Positions 45,434 to 57,000 of a stretch of 64,000 nt of DNA are shown piece after piece (the first letter of the stretch is position 1; each line of letters begins with the position of its first letter). The DNA lies in assembly GCA_037447655.1 (NCBI GenBank), contig JBBHKE010001178.1, positions 279,031 through 343,030 of the forward strand, written 5' to 3'. The translations under genes and the position numbers were made by a program. The notes under the pieces are model-generated. The model saw only the letters and a list, made by a program, of their open reading frames with translations, was not told the origin of the DNA and ran no database searches. Origin of the DNA: Zygnema cylindricum. Lineage: Eukaryota > Streptophyta > Zygnematophyceae > Zygnematales > Zygnemataceae.

Positions 45434-46288
45434 GCGTCACAAATTTGACACGGTACTGTAGTAAGCTATTTATTTCGCAAATCAAAGGGAACGCGACAAA
45501 GCGTCGCAAATCTGACACGATAGTCCACTATTAATTTTGAAAATCTTAGGGAACGCGACAAAGCGTCGCAAATCTGACACGGTAGTAGAATATTTATTTC
45601 GCAAGTCTTAGCCAACGCGACAAAGCGTCGCAAATCTGACATTGTACACCGCGCATCGTTTTTAGTGTCAAGGTTTAAAAAGTTTAGAAGTAAACTTACC
45701 GTAATTGATGCTAATTAAGAATCTGATTTTTTTTTTAAAAAGGTGTATTCTAATTTCGACGTTAATGCTAATTTGGAACAGCAAAATGGAAATTTTTCTG
45801 TACGATTATACACATTATTACATGTATCCGTACAAAATATTAGAAATCGTACTCCGTCGTGAAATTTAAATATCTGTACATGTAAGACTAAATTACGTGT
45901 CAGACCAATCCCATTTTTTGAGTGCACGTTCTTATGCTTGCGCGTCTGATTTAATTCATTTTTTGAAAAAAATTCACTTGAAAAGGTACATTTATGTACG
46001 GTTTGACATCGACCGTACACCACACTATTTAGATATTATTTTACTTTCGTTCTTTACGCTATTTTGTACGGTACCTTAATTAACGTCAAGGAAAAATTAA
46101 AATCATGTATCCTATTTGGGGATAAAAATCAAAATTTTAAGAACCCAAATTATAGTTGTTGACACTAATAAAGATTCGCGGTGTAGTACACTATTCATTT
46201 CGAAAATCTTAGGGAACGCGACAGAGCGTCGCAAATTTGACACGATAGTAACACTATTCATTTTGCAAATCTTAGGGAACGCGACAAA
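45434..46288 (+). repeat. 62-bp satellite with GCGACAAAGCGTCGC palindrome, interrupted by MITE3
   Basis: Units start near 45434, 45501, 45563 and 45625, and resume after MITE3 near 46226. Each holds GGGAACGCGACAAAGCGTCGCAA or a variant (inverted arms GCGAC/GTCGC) and CTGACACGRTAGT. The last partial unit ends near 46288. Confidence 0.85.
45647..46183. mobile_element. inverted-repeat element inserted in the satellite (MITE3)
   Basis: Left end CACCGCGCATCGTTTTTAGTG and right end complementary to CACCGCGAATCTTTATTAGTG, flanked by TA. The 537-bp interior has no transposase-like frame. The termini resemble MITE1. The satellite resumes on both sides, so this is an insertion. Confidence 0.7.
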
Positions 46289-47080
46289 TCGTAGTTATTG
46301 GCTTATTCCGTCGTACATTGATTAATTCTGTACTTTTTCGGTTACGGGCGGGCACGCTTAGTCGCGAAAAATCAAGATTTGGTTAATTATTTTTTTCGTA
46401 AATGACGGTCGGTTAACGGTTAACAATTTTGGAGCGTGACAAAACTCGGTCGGGCGTCAGTTACTCAGATTTTGAAAAAAAAAAACAGTCGGTTTCGGGT
46501 ATGAAAATTTTTGACTTTTGAGACCTCTGACCTGCTCAACAAGACGTGTATGTCAATAGCGTACACGTCAACAATAAATGAATCGGCGATATGAGTCACG
46601 CGCGCGTGCCACAATCATATGTGCGTGCCAAGAATCATGCGTTGCTTGCCCAAAAATCGTGCGTGCAAAGAGTTGTTATCATGCGGCATGATAGTACTCG
46701 TGTTGTTTCTTCTTAAAAACTAGACATGTGGATGTGAGTATCCTTCCTTGATTTGCAAGACGAAAGACCACAATCACGTAGTAACATTGCAAGAGAAGAT
46801 ACCATGGTCATTAGACAAACAAGTAGGGATGGATGCAAAATAAAATGAAATACTCTTTGCCAATGCGGCACAAGTACACATGTGAATCGAAATAAACAAA
46901 CAACACAAGGAAATGGAAGTCGGGGGGGAAAGGCCACCTCTTTTGTGCGAAGGCGGAGAGCTGGAGTACTTCCTTTGCCAAAATAAGGTTGGTGGGAAAG
47001 GAAAGCGAAAAGCGGAGAACGAGTAAAGATGAATGGCCAATCATGGCAAAGCATCACAGTATTGCATGCAATAAACACTA

Positions 47081-47491
47081 GTGTTGTGTATCGAGTGAAA
47101 AATTATTGCGATAAATTTGATATTCGATATATCGAATATCGAACGTTTAGAGGGTTTGATACATCGCTCAGGACCAACAAAAGTTATCGCGATATATATT
47201 TGGTAGGAGGTGGGGATCCCTACAGCTTTGTTAAGGTAAATCGTACAGCAAATTGTACAGAAGATCCTCCCCCTCTCCCCTCCCCTAACCCCCCCTCAAT
47301 GCGTGCCACGGGAGGGGGCGAGGAGCTTTTAAAAAAAAACGTGTTAACGTCACTTCGATATCGCGCTAAAAATATATCGTGATATCGCTAGATTTATCGT
47401 CTAAATATCGCAATAAAGAGCTTCCCGATAATCGGGTACCCAAAATTAGATACATATCGAATATCGGCAAGAGGCCTTTGATACACAACAC
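47081..47491. mobile_element. inverted-repeat element with GTGTTGTGTATC termini (MITE4)
   Basis: Left TAGTGTTGTGTATC (47079-47092) and right GATACACAACACTA (47480-47493) are perfect inverted repeats, with TA at the outer edges as candidate target site. The interior is rich in CGATAT/ATATCG motifs and non-coding. It is not obviously related to MITE1-3. Confidence 0.65.
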
Positions 47492-48069
47492 TAATAAACA
47501 TAGTATGTGTTAGGATTACAATGTGGGATTTTGGTTCAATTTTAGTGTGGGTCAGTTTTTTTTATCACGCGTCACGTCGCGCATTATATTTCGTTTCATT
47601 AGTACTTTTCAGTTTCGTTTGATAGTGTGAACAGTTTGGTCTATTTCGTTTGTATACGGGACTTCTAGTACTATCGGTTCGTGCGTGTACGTCTAAAAGA
47701 TTTGTTTCGTGTAGATTACGCTATACTTAAAATATGGTACTTTTAGATATTTCATTTCGAGTAGTTTCAATTTGCGTCGTACTCTATTTTGCGTCCAGGT
47801 ACATGTGACGCTTCTAGAATTAGATTTCTAGATGTAATCTGGCGACTAAGTTAAAATGCCAGCTAGTGAGGGATTAGGTAACAACTAAGATACAACTAAG
47901 GAGAAATCAATGTAGAGTTAATGTATGAGAATTAATGTGAGTTTCCTCTTCTGAAATATGTGATGTCTCTATCAATGTTCATAAGAAATTAATGTATGTG
48001 TATGAGCTGGTTGATAATTGACATAGAGTTAAATTCGCTTCCGCATTTTAATTTGTCAATTTTTTGCAC

Positions 48070-48512
48070 ATTCCGATTGTGTTATTGATCCTAACCCTTC
48101 GGATTGGATCAATCTAAAGAGAAGGAAAGTTATGACATTCGGTTAGATAGAGATACTTATAAGGAGTGGGAGAAATTTATGAAGAAAAAGGATAAAAAGG
48201 TGAAAAAGGAAAATGTTTCGGTGAAAGAGGAATCCGAGGGCAGCTCTAGCTCTAGTTCTAGTTGCAGCTCAGATATTTCAGATGATGATGAAAAATGTAG
48301 GAAAAGAAAAAGAAAAAGTTAGAAGAGGATTTTGATTTTGATAGTGAGTTGGAAGGAGAAGAAGATTTTCGAATGGGAGGCAAGCCGGTTATCTTTAATG
48401 GATCAAACTACGCTATTTGGAAGAAGAACATGAGAGCGAGTCTCATCTTGAAGAAGTTGTGGAAGATCTTCAACAGCAGGGAGAAAATGTCAAAAGATCC
48501 TAGGGCGCAAAA
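48070..48512 (+). pseudogene. copia-type Gag fragment of a different element
   Basis: A Lys/Glu/Ser-rich stretch is followed, after a frame change near 48320, by MGGKPVIFNGSNYAIW and KKNMRASLILKKLW. This is the N-terminal Gag pattern of Ty1/copia proteins (F-x-G-x-N-Y-x-x-W), distinct from the A/C/D/E Gag. It ends abruptly at a primer-binding-site-like sequence. Confidence 0.6.
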
Positions 48513-48514
48513 TT

Positions 48515-48526
48515 TGGTATCAGAGC
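48515..48526 (+). promoter_or_regulatory. initiator tRNA-Met 3'-end primer-binding site
   Basis: TGGTATCAGAGC is the classic site complementary to the 3' end of initiator tRNA-Met, used by many plant retrotransposons. It is followed by a leader and an ATG (48563) opening a basic, Pro-rich frame (MGGKKKKNTPSPS) that runs into the gap. No LTR end (CA) directly precedes it, so the upstream junction looks rearranged or misassembled. Confidence 0.6.
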
Positions 48527-48647
48527 AGGTTAGCTCCACATTGAGGATCTAGTGAGTTAGGCATGGGAGGGAAGAAAAAGAAGAACACACCCTCTCCATC
48601 CAGACCGAGGATGCCTATGGGGACCTCGGGAACTCCGCCGACACCCG

Positions 48648-49496
48648 NNNNNNNNNNNNNNNNNNNNNNNNNNNNNNNNNNNNNNNNNNNNNNNNNNNNN
48701 NNNNNNNNNNNNNNNNNNNNNNNNNNNNNNNNNNNNNNNNNNNNNNNNNNNNNNNNNNNNNNNNNNNNNNNNNNNNNNNNNNNNNNNNNNNNNNNNNNNN
48801 NNNNNNNNNNNNNNNNNNNNNNNNNNNNNNNNNNNNNNNNNNNNNNNNNNNNNNNNNNNNNNNNNNNNNNNNNNNNNNNNNNNNNNNNNNNNNNNNNNNN
48901 NNNNNNNNNNNNNNNNNNNNNNNNNNNNNNNNNNNNNNNNNNNNNNNNNNNNNNNNNNNNNNNNNNNNNNNNNNNNNNNNNNNNNNNNNNNNNNNNNNNN
49001 NNNNNNNNNNNNNNNNNNNNNNNNNNNNNNNNNNNNNNNNNNNNNNNNNNNNNNNNNNNNNNNNNNNNNNNNNNNNNNNNNNNNNNNNNNNNNNNNNNNN
49101 NNNNNNNNNNNNNNNNNNNNNNNNNNNNNNNNNNNNNNNNNNNNNNNNNNNNNNNNNNNNNNNNNNNNNNNNNNNNNNNNNNNNNNNNNNNNNNNNNNNN
49201 NNNNNNNNNNNNNNNNNNNNNNNNNNNNNNNNNNNNNNNNNNNNNNNNNNNNNNNNNNNNNNNNNNNNNNNNNNNNNNNNNNNNNNNNNNNNNNNNNNNN
49301 NNNNNNNNNNNNNNNNNNNNNNNNNNNNNNNNNNNNNNNNNNNNNNNNNNNNNNNNNNNNNNNNNNNNNNNNNNNNNNNNNNNNNNNNNNNNNNNNNNNN
49401 NNNNNNNNNNNNNNNNNNNNNNNNNNNNNNNNNNNNNNNNNNNNNNNNNNNNNNNNNNNNNNNNNNNNNNNNNNNNNNNNNNNNNNNNNNNNNNNN
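48648..49496. other. assembly gap (849 N)
   Basis: Ambiguous bases only. Apparent open frames crossing the gap are not real. The 5' part of copia element E may be hidden or lost here. Confidence 0.99.
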
Positions 49497-49617
49497 TTGT
49501 TGCGTCTGTGTACGCATATGGAGGATGCATTTCATATGATTGTTCGTCGACCTATTTTTGCTTAGCTTCTTGCATGATAGTTTGGGTCGCTTCTGCGGTC
49601 TATTTTAGACCAAAGAA

Positions 49618-52036
49618 CAACAGTGGAGAGTATACCTCAAACCAGTTTGAGGATTTTTTGAGAGAAGATGGAGTGCCACACCAAAAGACAGTTCTTGAAA
49701 ATCCTGAGTAGAATGGTGTAGCTGAAAGATTAAATAGAACATTGAGTGATAGTGTTACGAGTATGCTGTCAGATAAGAAGATAGGAAAGAAGTTTTGGGC
49801 CAAAGCAATGAACTGTGCAAATTATCTCAAGAATAGAGTTCTTACTTCTGCAGTAAAAGGCCAAACACCCTATGAGAGATGGACATGCCGAAAACCAGAT
49901 GTTTCACACTTAAAGGTTTTCGATAGTCAAGCGTTCAGTTAATCACTGATCGGTCAAACTAAAAGTTAGACCCAAAAGGAAAACCAGGATATCTACTAGG
50001 ATATGATGAAGATGTAAAAGGATATAGAGTCTATGATCTCAAAAGAGAGGATATTATCCTAGTGAAGCACCTAGTAGTTATGGATGAAGGAAAATCTATA
50101 GATCGCTTTAAGCATACAAAGACAGTCAAAATCAAATTTGAGTCAAAAAAATCGGATGACTTTGAGCTTCCTAATTTTCCAGGATTTCAAGAAGATGATG
50201 ATCTTGCAGGTACGGATCAGATCGAGAAGGACCCAAATGTGGAACCCCTAGTATTAACTCCAACCGAAGCGGAAGACGTGGTGGAAATCAACCTCGAATC
50301 AAGGAATAGGGGAGAAGTTGAAACTGCTCGAAAGAATTCAAGAGAGCCATCTATTCTAACAACCGAGTTTGAGGGAGGAAGAAGAAGCAGCAAAAGAAGA
50401 AGCAAGGAGACAAGTTAACAATAAGGTAACCAAACGGTCTCACCCTGATGAACCTCAACCTTATAATGAGGGAATGACTTGTCCTGAAAGAAATCGGTGG
50501 AAGACAGCAATTAATGAGGAGATGGCCTCAATTATGGCGGCCGATACATGGGAATTCGTGGATTGTCCTCCTAACAGGAAGCCAATTGGGTGTAAGTGGG
50601 TGTTAAAGCTGAAACTCAACCCGGATAACACCATTGAGCGCTACAAGGCTCGATTAGTGTCAAATGGATTTACCCAAAAAGAGGGAATTGACTACAAGGA
50701 GAATTTTTCTCTGGTCGTCAGGTTTCCTTCAATTCGGATACTTCTCAGTATGGCGGCAGCAGAATACATGGAAGTGCATCAGATGGACATCAAGACGGCC
50801 TTCCTACATGGAGAGTTGGAAGAGGAAATTTTTGTGCGACAGCCCGAAGGATTTGTGGAGCAAGGGGAGGAAAGTAAGGTATGTCGATTAATTAAATCTT
50901 TCTATCGCCTGAAACACGCGCCCCGGCAATGGAACAAGAAGCTCGATGAGTTTCTTACAAGTTTGGGATATGTTCGGATCCGCTCAGATCACTCAATTTA
51001 TTTGTTTGAAGATGAAGAAAGAATTATTTTTATTCCAATTTATGTCGATGATTAGCTTGTTTTAAGTAAATCTATGAATAAAATAAATAAGTTGAAAAAT
51101 TATTTAAAAGGAAGATTTGAGATGAAGGATATAGGAGAAGCAAGGTGTATTTTGGGAATTCAGGTAGAGAGAGACAAAGATAGAAAGATAATAAGATTAA
51201 CTCAAAAAGAGGCCATTGGAAACATGTTAGAAAAATTCCAAATGGACAAGGCTAATATTTGTACCACTCCTATGGAATTAAAGAAGGGAAGTGAGGGGAG
51301 TGAGGAAGAGGGAGTTATAATCTTAGATGATGAGGTAGGCCCGGAAGAGAAAAGATTTATGCAGACCATCCCTTATAGACAAGTAGTGGGCATCCTAATA
51401 TATTTCATGAATTGTACCCGTCCGGACATAGCCGCAGCTGTAGGAGTACTAGGTATGAGTCTGAATGCTCCCACTTAAAAAGATTGGGAGGCAGCTAAGA
51501 GAGTATTTAGATATCTCATAGGGACTAGGGATCTATGGTTGCATTTGGGTGGGAACAATACTGATATCACCACTTGGAGTGATGCTAGCTATGGGGATAC
51601 TCCTATGAGGAGATGCACATCTGGATATGTATTAAATGTGGGTGATGGGGCTTGCTGCTAGAGCAGCAAGCAGCAAAAGGTCATTGCTCAGTTCACCATG
51701 GAGGCTGAGTACATGGCTTCTTGCTCTAATGTAAAAGAATTAATGTGGGTCAAGTGTTTGCTTGGTGAGCTTGGTCATCTTAAGAGTGGTGTCCAAAAAG
51801 TGTTTTGTGATAATCAGGCTCTCATTGCCATTTCTGCCAATCCTAAACATCACTTTAAAGCCAAACATATGGACATTAGACTTAGCTTTGTTAGGGAAAA
51901 AGTAGAAAACAAGATAATCAGTTTGGAGTATAAACCAGATAGTGAAATGGTAGCAGATATGATGACCAAACCTGTGCCTTCTCCTAAACTAATTTTCTGC
52001 CGAGAGAAGTGTGGTTTTAAAATTAAGAGTGACTAG
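49618..52036 (+). pseudogene. copia E Pol fragment (integrase end, RT, RNase H)
   Basis: It opens at SGEYTSNQFEDFL within the integrase core, keeps NGVAERLN, then runs to RT (QMDIKTAFLHG; YVDD) and RNase H (MEAEYMASCS; FCDNQA; MVADMMTKPVP), ending near 52036. Nonsense codons: 49709-49711 (CAG in A), 51053-51055, 51476-51478 and 51659-51661 (TGG in A). Frameshifts lie near 49940-49960 and near 50395. The product would be non-functional. Confidence 0.9.
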
Positions 52037-52049
52037 AAAATAAGGGGAG

Positions 52050-52993
52050 TGTAGAAATTAAAGGTTATTTTAGTATTTTCTAGGTTTTGTAAAATGCAGA
52101 AAAGAAGAAGAGGCAGTCTGCCTCTAACTCTTCTCTCCAGCTCCCACACTTGTCGTAGTCAGTGAAAGTTGGAGAGGGAGATAAAGCCATGGCCGCCTAC
52201 GCTATCCTGACGGGGACAGATATTAGGTTAGTAGATTTTACCAAAATAAACTTGGCGGGCACAAGATTTGAACTTGAAACCTGCCGTCCGCCAAAGTAGC
52301 CAGTAGCTTGTAGCCTTAGCCAACTAGTCTAAACCAGAGATATATGATATAGGGTTTGATAGTTATTTAAATGTTAACACGTCGGCTACCTTCATTCAAC
52401 GGGATATTTAGACATAGATACAATTTGTAATGTACGGCGTACGGCACATCCGAAACTAATACCGCGCATTTTGTTTCGAAGGCGAAACAAATATTGCGCA
52501 AGTTTTTATGACAGCCACGATTCTAATCCGGCTTAATCGGACGGCCACGAAGCATGCCGATATCGTGCAATAGGTTTTTGGCGGTTTGCGGTCAACGTCA
52601 CAATAATTGCCACGTGGCACAATCACATTGGATTACGACATCTCCGGGGATTCCAAGAACGAATCCCAAAATGATATGTGTCGACTTTTTGCCCATGTCG
52701 TACAATGACTGTACATAAAGTACAACGGCACTTGTACCTTTATGTACGATACACTATTATGATTGGTGCCGTACTTCAGTAGATAGAGTTTTAGAGAGGG
52801 ATAGGACTTCGAAAAATTTGATAGATTGGACCCTCTCTCCTAGAGAGTTTCTGTACAAAAGGTCAACTTTGATCCTTCATAACTTACTGCTCAGGGGAGC
52901 AAATTCAGAGGTTATTTTTGCTATCGACTCAAGGGAGTTTTGCCTTTACAAGGGTGAAGGTGGTCACGTTTTTGACTGCTAAAGTGGTAATTA
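52050..52993 (+). repeat. 3' LTR of copia E, left part (right part 59344-59437)
   Basis: It begins TGTAGAAATTAAAGG directly after the polypurine tract and is homologous to the solo LTR at 8966-10064. The remaining 94 bases at 59344-59437 end in GGTCTCAGAGTTGCA. The start codon found at this place in A and C is mutated (ATAAAG for ATGGAG). The tRNA-like module is on the minus strand at 52251-52332. Confidence 0.88.
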
Positions 52994-53996
52994 TGCAATT
53001 TTGTGTCCTCCATTGGACTACAAAATACATGAAGCCTCTAGATAGTATTTAACTAACCCACTTTAAGCCACGACCACTGCTGCCCAAAAAGGCAAACTGA
53101 CAATTTGACTGCACCCCTATGCAGCATGGACTCCTTTGAGTCCGTAGCAAAAAGAATCACTGAAAACGGCCAACTAGTCGATAAGTTATGAGTCGGCAAA
53201 AATGCCAAGTTTATACAAACTCTCAAAGAGAGAGAGGTTCCTATCTACCAAAATTCTCTAAGTCCTAAATCCCTCTCACAAACCCTATCTATTGAAGTAC
53301 GAACCAATCGGATCACTGTAGAGTACAGAAAAGTACTATGGCCGATGTACTTTCTATACGGCCCATGTACGGCAATGCCATTAAGTGGACGCGTGTCCAC
53401 TTTTCACTTGTCCTTATGTTCGCCGGAATTCCTGCGACCAAATGTCATCCCTCCGCGTGGCGCCACGTCACGCCACGTCTATAAACGCCAAAAGTGACCA
53501 TTCCGTGATCTCGGCATTGATGTACGCCGTCGGATCAGATTCGATATTAAATGTCCGCCGTCGAAAACAAATGTCCGATTCATTTGTTTGCGTGCGAGAT
53601 AATGTTCGCACTATATAATACTTGGTTCCATGTTTTTTCGTTCGTAATTCCGTTAATCGAATTCATAGACGTAACATTGTTTAAGTAAATATCAAACCTA
53701 ATATATGCCAACGGACTTCTACGACAAACTGGTTAGAGCTAACGGCTAAGCCGCGCTCTACCGGACGGAGGTTCGAGTCCTGCCGGACTCAACCTTTTGT
53801 TGAGAGTGACATAAGTCACTCTTTAGCCCTGCTTGCTTAAGCTAGGACAGCCATGGCTCAACCACCCTCTCTATCCCTCAGTGACTACGGCAAGTATGGT
53901 GGGAAGAGAGAGGAGGCGGAGGCAGGCTGTCCACCTTTTCTATTTTGTACTAAGTTCAGACCTAGAAAATACCATATAAAAATATCAATTTCAACA
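52994..53996 (-). repeat. 3' LTR of copia element D
   Basis: 1003 bp, matching 58341-59343. Its tRNA-like antisense module (53721-53792) keeps the consensus B box GGTTCGAGTCC and ends near TGCCGGACTCA, followed by TTTT, making it the best preserved module in the window. Confidence 0.95.
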
Positions 53997-54009
53997 CTCC
54001 CCTTATTTT

Positions 54010-57000
54010 CTAATCTAATTTAAATTTCATTTTTAATCCACACTTTTCCCTGCAATATTTTAACTTGGGAGAAGGCACCGGTTTTGCCATCATATCAGCT
54101 ACCATTTCCTCATTAAATCTATATACAAGGTTCACGGTTTTATTCTCAACCTTTTCTCTTACAAAACTTAATCTTATGTCCATATATTTAGCCTTAAAAT
54201 GATGTTTTGGATTAGCTGCAATTGCAATGGCAGCTTGATTATCACAAAACACTTGATGCACTCCCTCCTTCATATACCCCAGTTCTTGCATCAAAGATTT
54301 GACCCACATCAACTCTTTCACAGCAGAACAAGAGGCCATGTACTCAGCCTCCATAGTAGACTGAGCAACCACCTTTTGTTGCTTACTGCTCCAACAACAA
54401 GCCCTTTCCCAACATACAACACATAACCAGAAGTGCATCTTCTCATAGGTGCGTCCCCATAACTGGCATCACTCCAAGTAGTGATGTCAGTGTGCTCCCC
54501 TCCCAAATGCAACCATAACTCTCTGGTTCCTACTAGATATCTCATGACTCTCTTGGCTGCCTCCCAATCCCTTTTCTTAGGATCATTAAGACTCCTACTG
54601 AGTACTCCAACTGCTGCCGCTATGTCCGGCCGGGTACAAATCATAAAATAGATTAAACTTCCTACGACCTGTCTATAAGGAATAGTCTTTATAAACTCTC
54701 TCTCTTCTGTACTCATTTGATCATCTAAGATCATCACTCCTCCTTCTACACTCCCATCACTTACTTTTTTCAAGTCCATGGGAGTGGTATAACTGTTAGC
54801 ATTTTCCATCCAGAATTTCTCAAGCATATTACCTATTGCTTCTTTCTGAGTAAGTCTGATAATCTTCTTCCCCCTATCTCTCTCCATTTGAATCCCCAAA
54901 ATATATTTTGCCTCCCCTAAATCCTTCATATCAAATTTGCTTCTGAGATCTGTTTTTAACTTATTGATCTTTTCCAAGGATTTACTCAACACAAGCAGAT
55001 CACCACATAAATTGCAATAAAAATGACACTATTCTCATCTTCAAACATATAGATAGAATGGTCAGAGCTGATACGGATATATCCCAGACTAGTACGAAAC
55101 TCATCTAGTTTCTTATTCCACTGTCGGGGAGCCTGCTTTAGTCCATATAAGGACTTTATGAGCCTGTAGACTTTGCTCTCTTCTCTTTCTTCCACGAACC
55201 CGTCGGGTTGTCTCATGAAAATTTCTTCCTCTAATTCACCATTAAGAAACGCAGTCTTAATGTCCATCTGGTGTATTTCCATGTCTTCCGCTGCTGCCAG
55301 GCTGAGGAGAATCCTTACTAATGGGAACCGAACAACTGGAGCAAAGGTCTCCTCATAGTCAATCCCCTCCTTTTAGGTGAACCCCTTAGCTACCAATCGA
55401 GCCTTATATCTTTCAATGGTATTATCTGGGTTCAGTTTTAGTTTAAATACCTATTTACACCCAATAGGTTTTTTTCTGTCTGGAGGACAATCTGCTAGTT
55501 CCCAAGTATTTGCTTCCATGATAGAAGCCATCTCATCATTTATAGCTCTAATCCATCTTTCTTTCTCTACACTATTCACTGCCTCCGAGTAAGTCCGAGG
55601 CTCATCAAGGTGAGATAGCTTAGTTACCTTATGAGCGGCTTGTTTTTCCTGTAATCTTTTCCTACTCCTCCTTCCTCCCTCAAACTCCGAAGAAAGAATC
55701 GATGGAAGTCTTGGATTTCTTCTCACTGTTTCATCGGCTCCCCTGTCCATGGAAACCGCTTCTGGTCCCGCTTCTTCTATCTCCTCAAAGTCCATACGAG
55801 TATGTGAGGTTTCCCGTGAGTCTCCTGTATCTTGGATCTCCCCTGAATCTGTAATCACGGTGTCACCCATGTCCTTTTCGGGAACGACCGAGTTCTCCTC
55901 ACTTTCGGACTCAAATCTGATCTCTATCTTCATTGTATATTTGAAGGGGTCAAATGACTTCCCCTCATCCATGACAACTAAGTGTTTGACCAGAATGATA
56001 TCTTTCTTTGCTAAGTCATAGACTCTATATCCCTTAACATCCTCATCATATCCCACAAAGTATCCAGGTTTTCCCTTAGCATCTAGTTTCTAGTTTTTCT
56101 TATCCGTGTCAAGACTGTAAACTTGGCTACCAAATACTTTAAGGTGTGAGATATCTGGTTTCCTTCCAACCCTTCTCTCATAAGGTGTCACTCCCTTTAC
56201 AGCTGAGGTAAGGACTCTATTCTTAATATAGTTGGCACAGTTCATTGCCTCTGCCCAAAATATTTTTCCTATTTTCTTGTATGCCAACATACTACATGCA
56301 CTATCTCCTAGTGTTCTATTCAACCTCTCAGCTACCCCATTTTGTTCCGGGTTATATGGTACAATTTTCTGGTGTTGCACTCCCTCATCTCTCAAATATT
56401 CCTCAAACTGGTTAGAGGTATATTCCCCCCCATTATCACTTCTTATCCTCTTAATAGGGGTGTCATGCAACTTCTCACTCCATGCTTTATATTCTTTGAA
56501 GTAAGTTGATGCTTCAAACTTATTTTTCAGAAAGTAGACTCTAGAGTATCTAGACTAATCATCAGTTATTGTCATCATAAACCTCTTTCCTCCAACCGAA
56601 GGTACTTTTGCAGGTCCCCAAATATCTGTGTGGACCAAATCTAACACTTTCTCACCTCTATATGTGGCGGCTTTGGGAAAGGGAAGTCTGTGAGCCTTAC
56701 CTTGAGCACAACCACTACAATCATCCATCATTTCATTATCCCCAAACTGAATGCCATCTACTACCCCAAGCTTTTTCATTTCCCTTAACCTATCAAAATA
56801 CACATGCCCCAACCGCTTATGCCAAATCATCACCTTAGGAACACCAACATAGTAAGCATTCTTCTTTTCATTACTCAAGTTAAGCCTAAACATTCCTTGG
56901 CTACCCTTATCTGCTGTGAAGTAAACTTCATCCCCATACTTAGCTGTAAAGACTCCCTTTCTAGTGAAAGTATCAAACTCTTTGTCATGTAACACTGACG

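Larger units (their letters stand above)
44943..48060. other. satellite and MITE region, no recognised gene
   Basis: GGTCGGTTACGG-type motifs recur at 45180-45330 and 46400-46500, bracketing a 62-bp satellite and two TA-flanked inverted-repeat elements (listed separately). From 47500 to 48060 nothing is recognised. Confidence 0.5.

Noticed and set aside
48563-49711. Open frames spanning 48.5-49.7 kb
   Set aside because: They consist almost wholly of ambiguous bases in the assembly gap.
53385-53618. 77-codon frame repeated at 58732-58965
   Set aside because: It is the two LTR copies of element D read antisense; no independent evidence for a gene.
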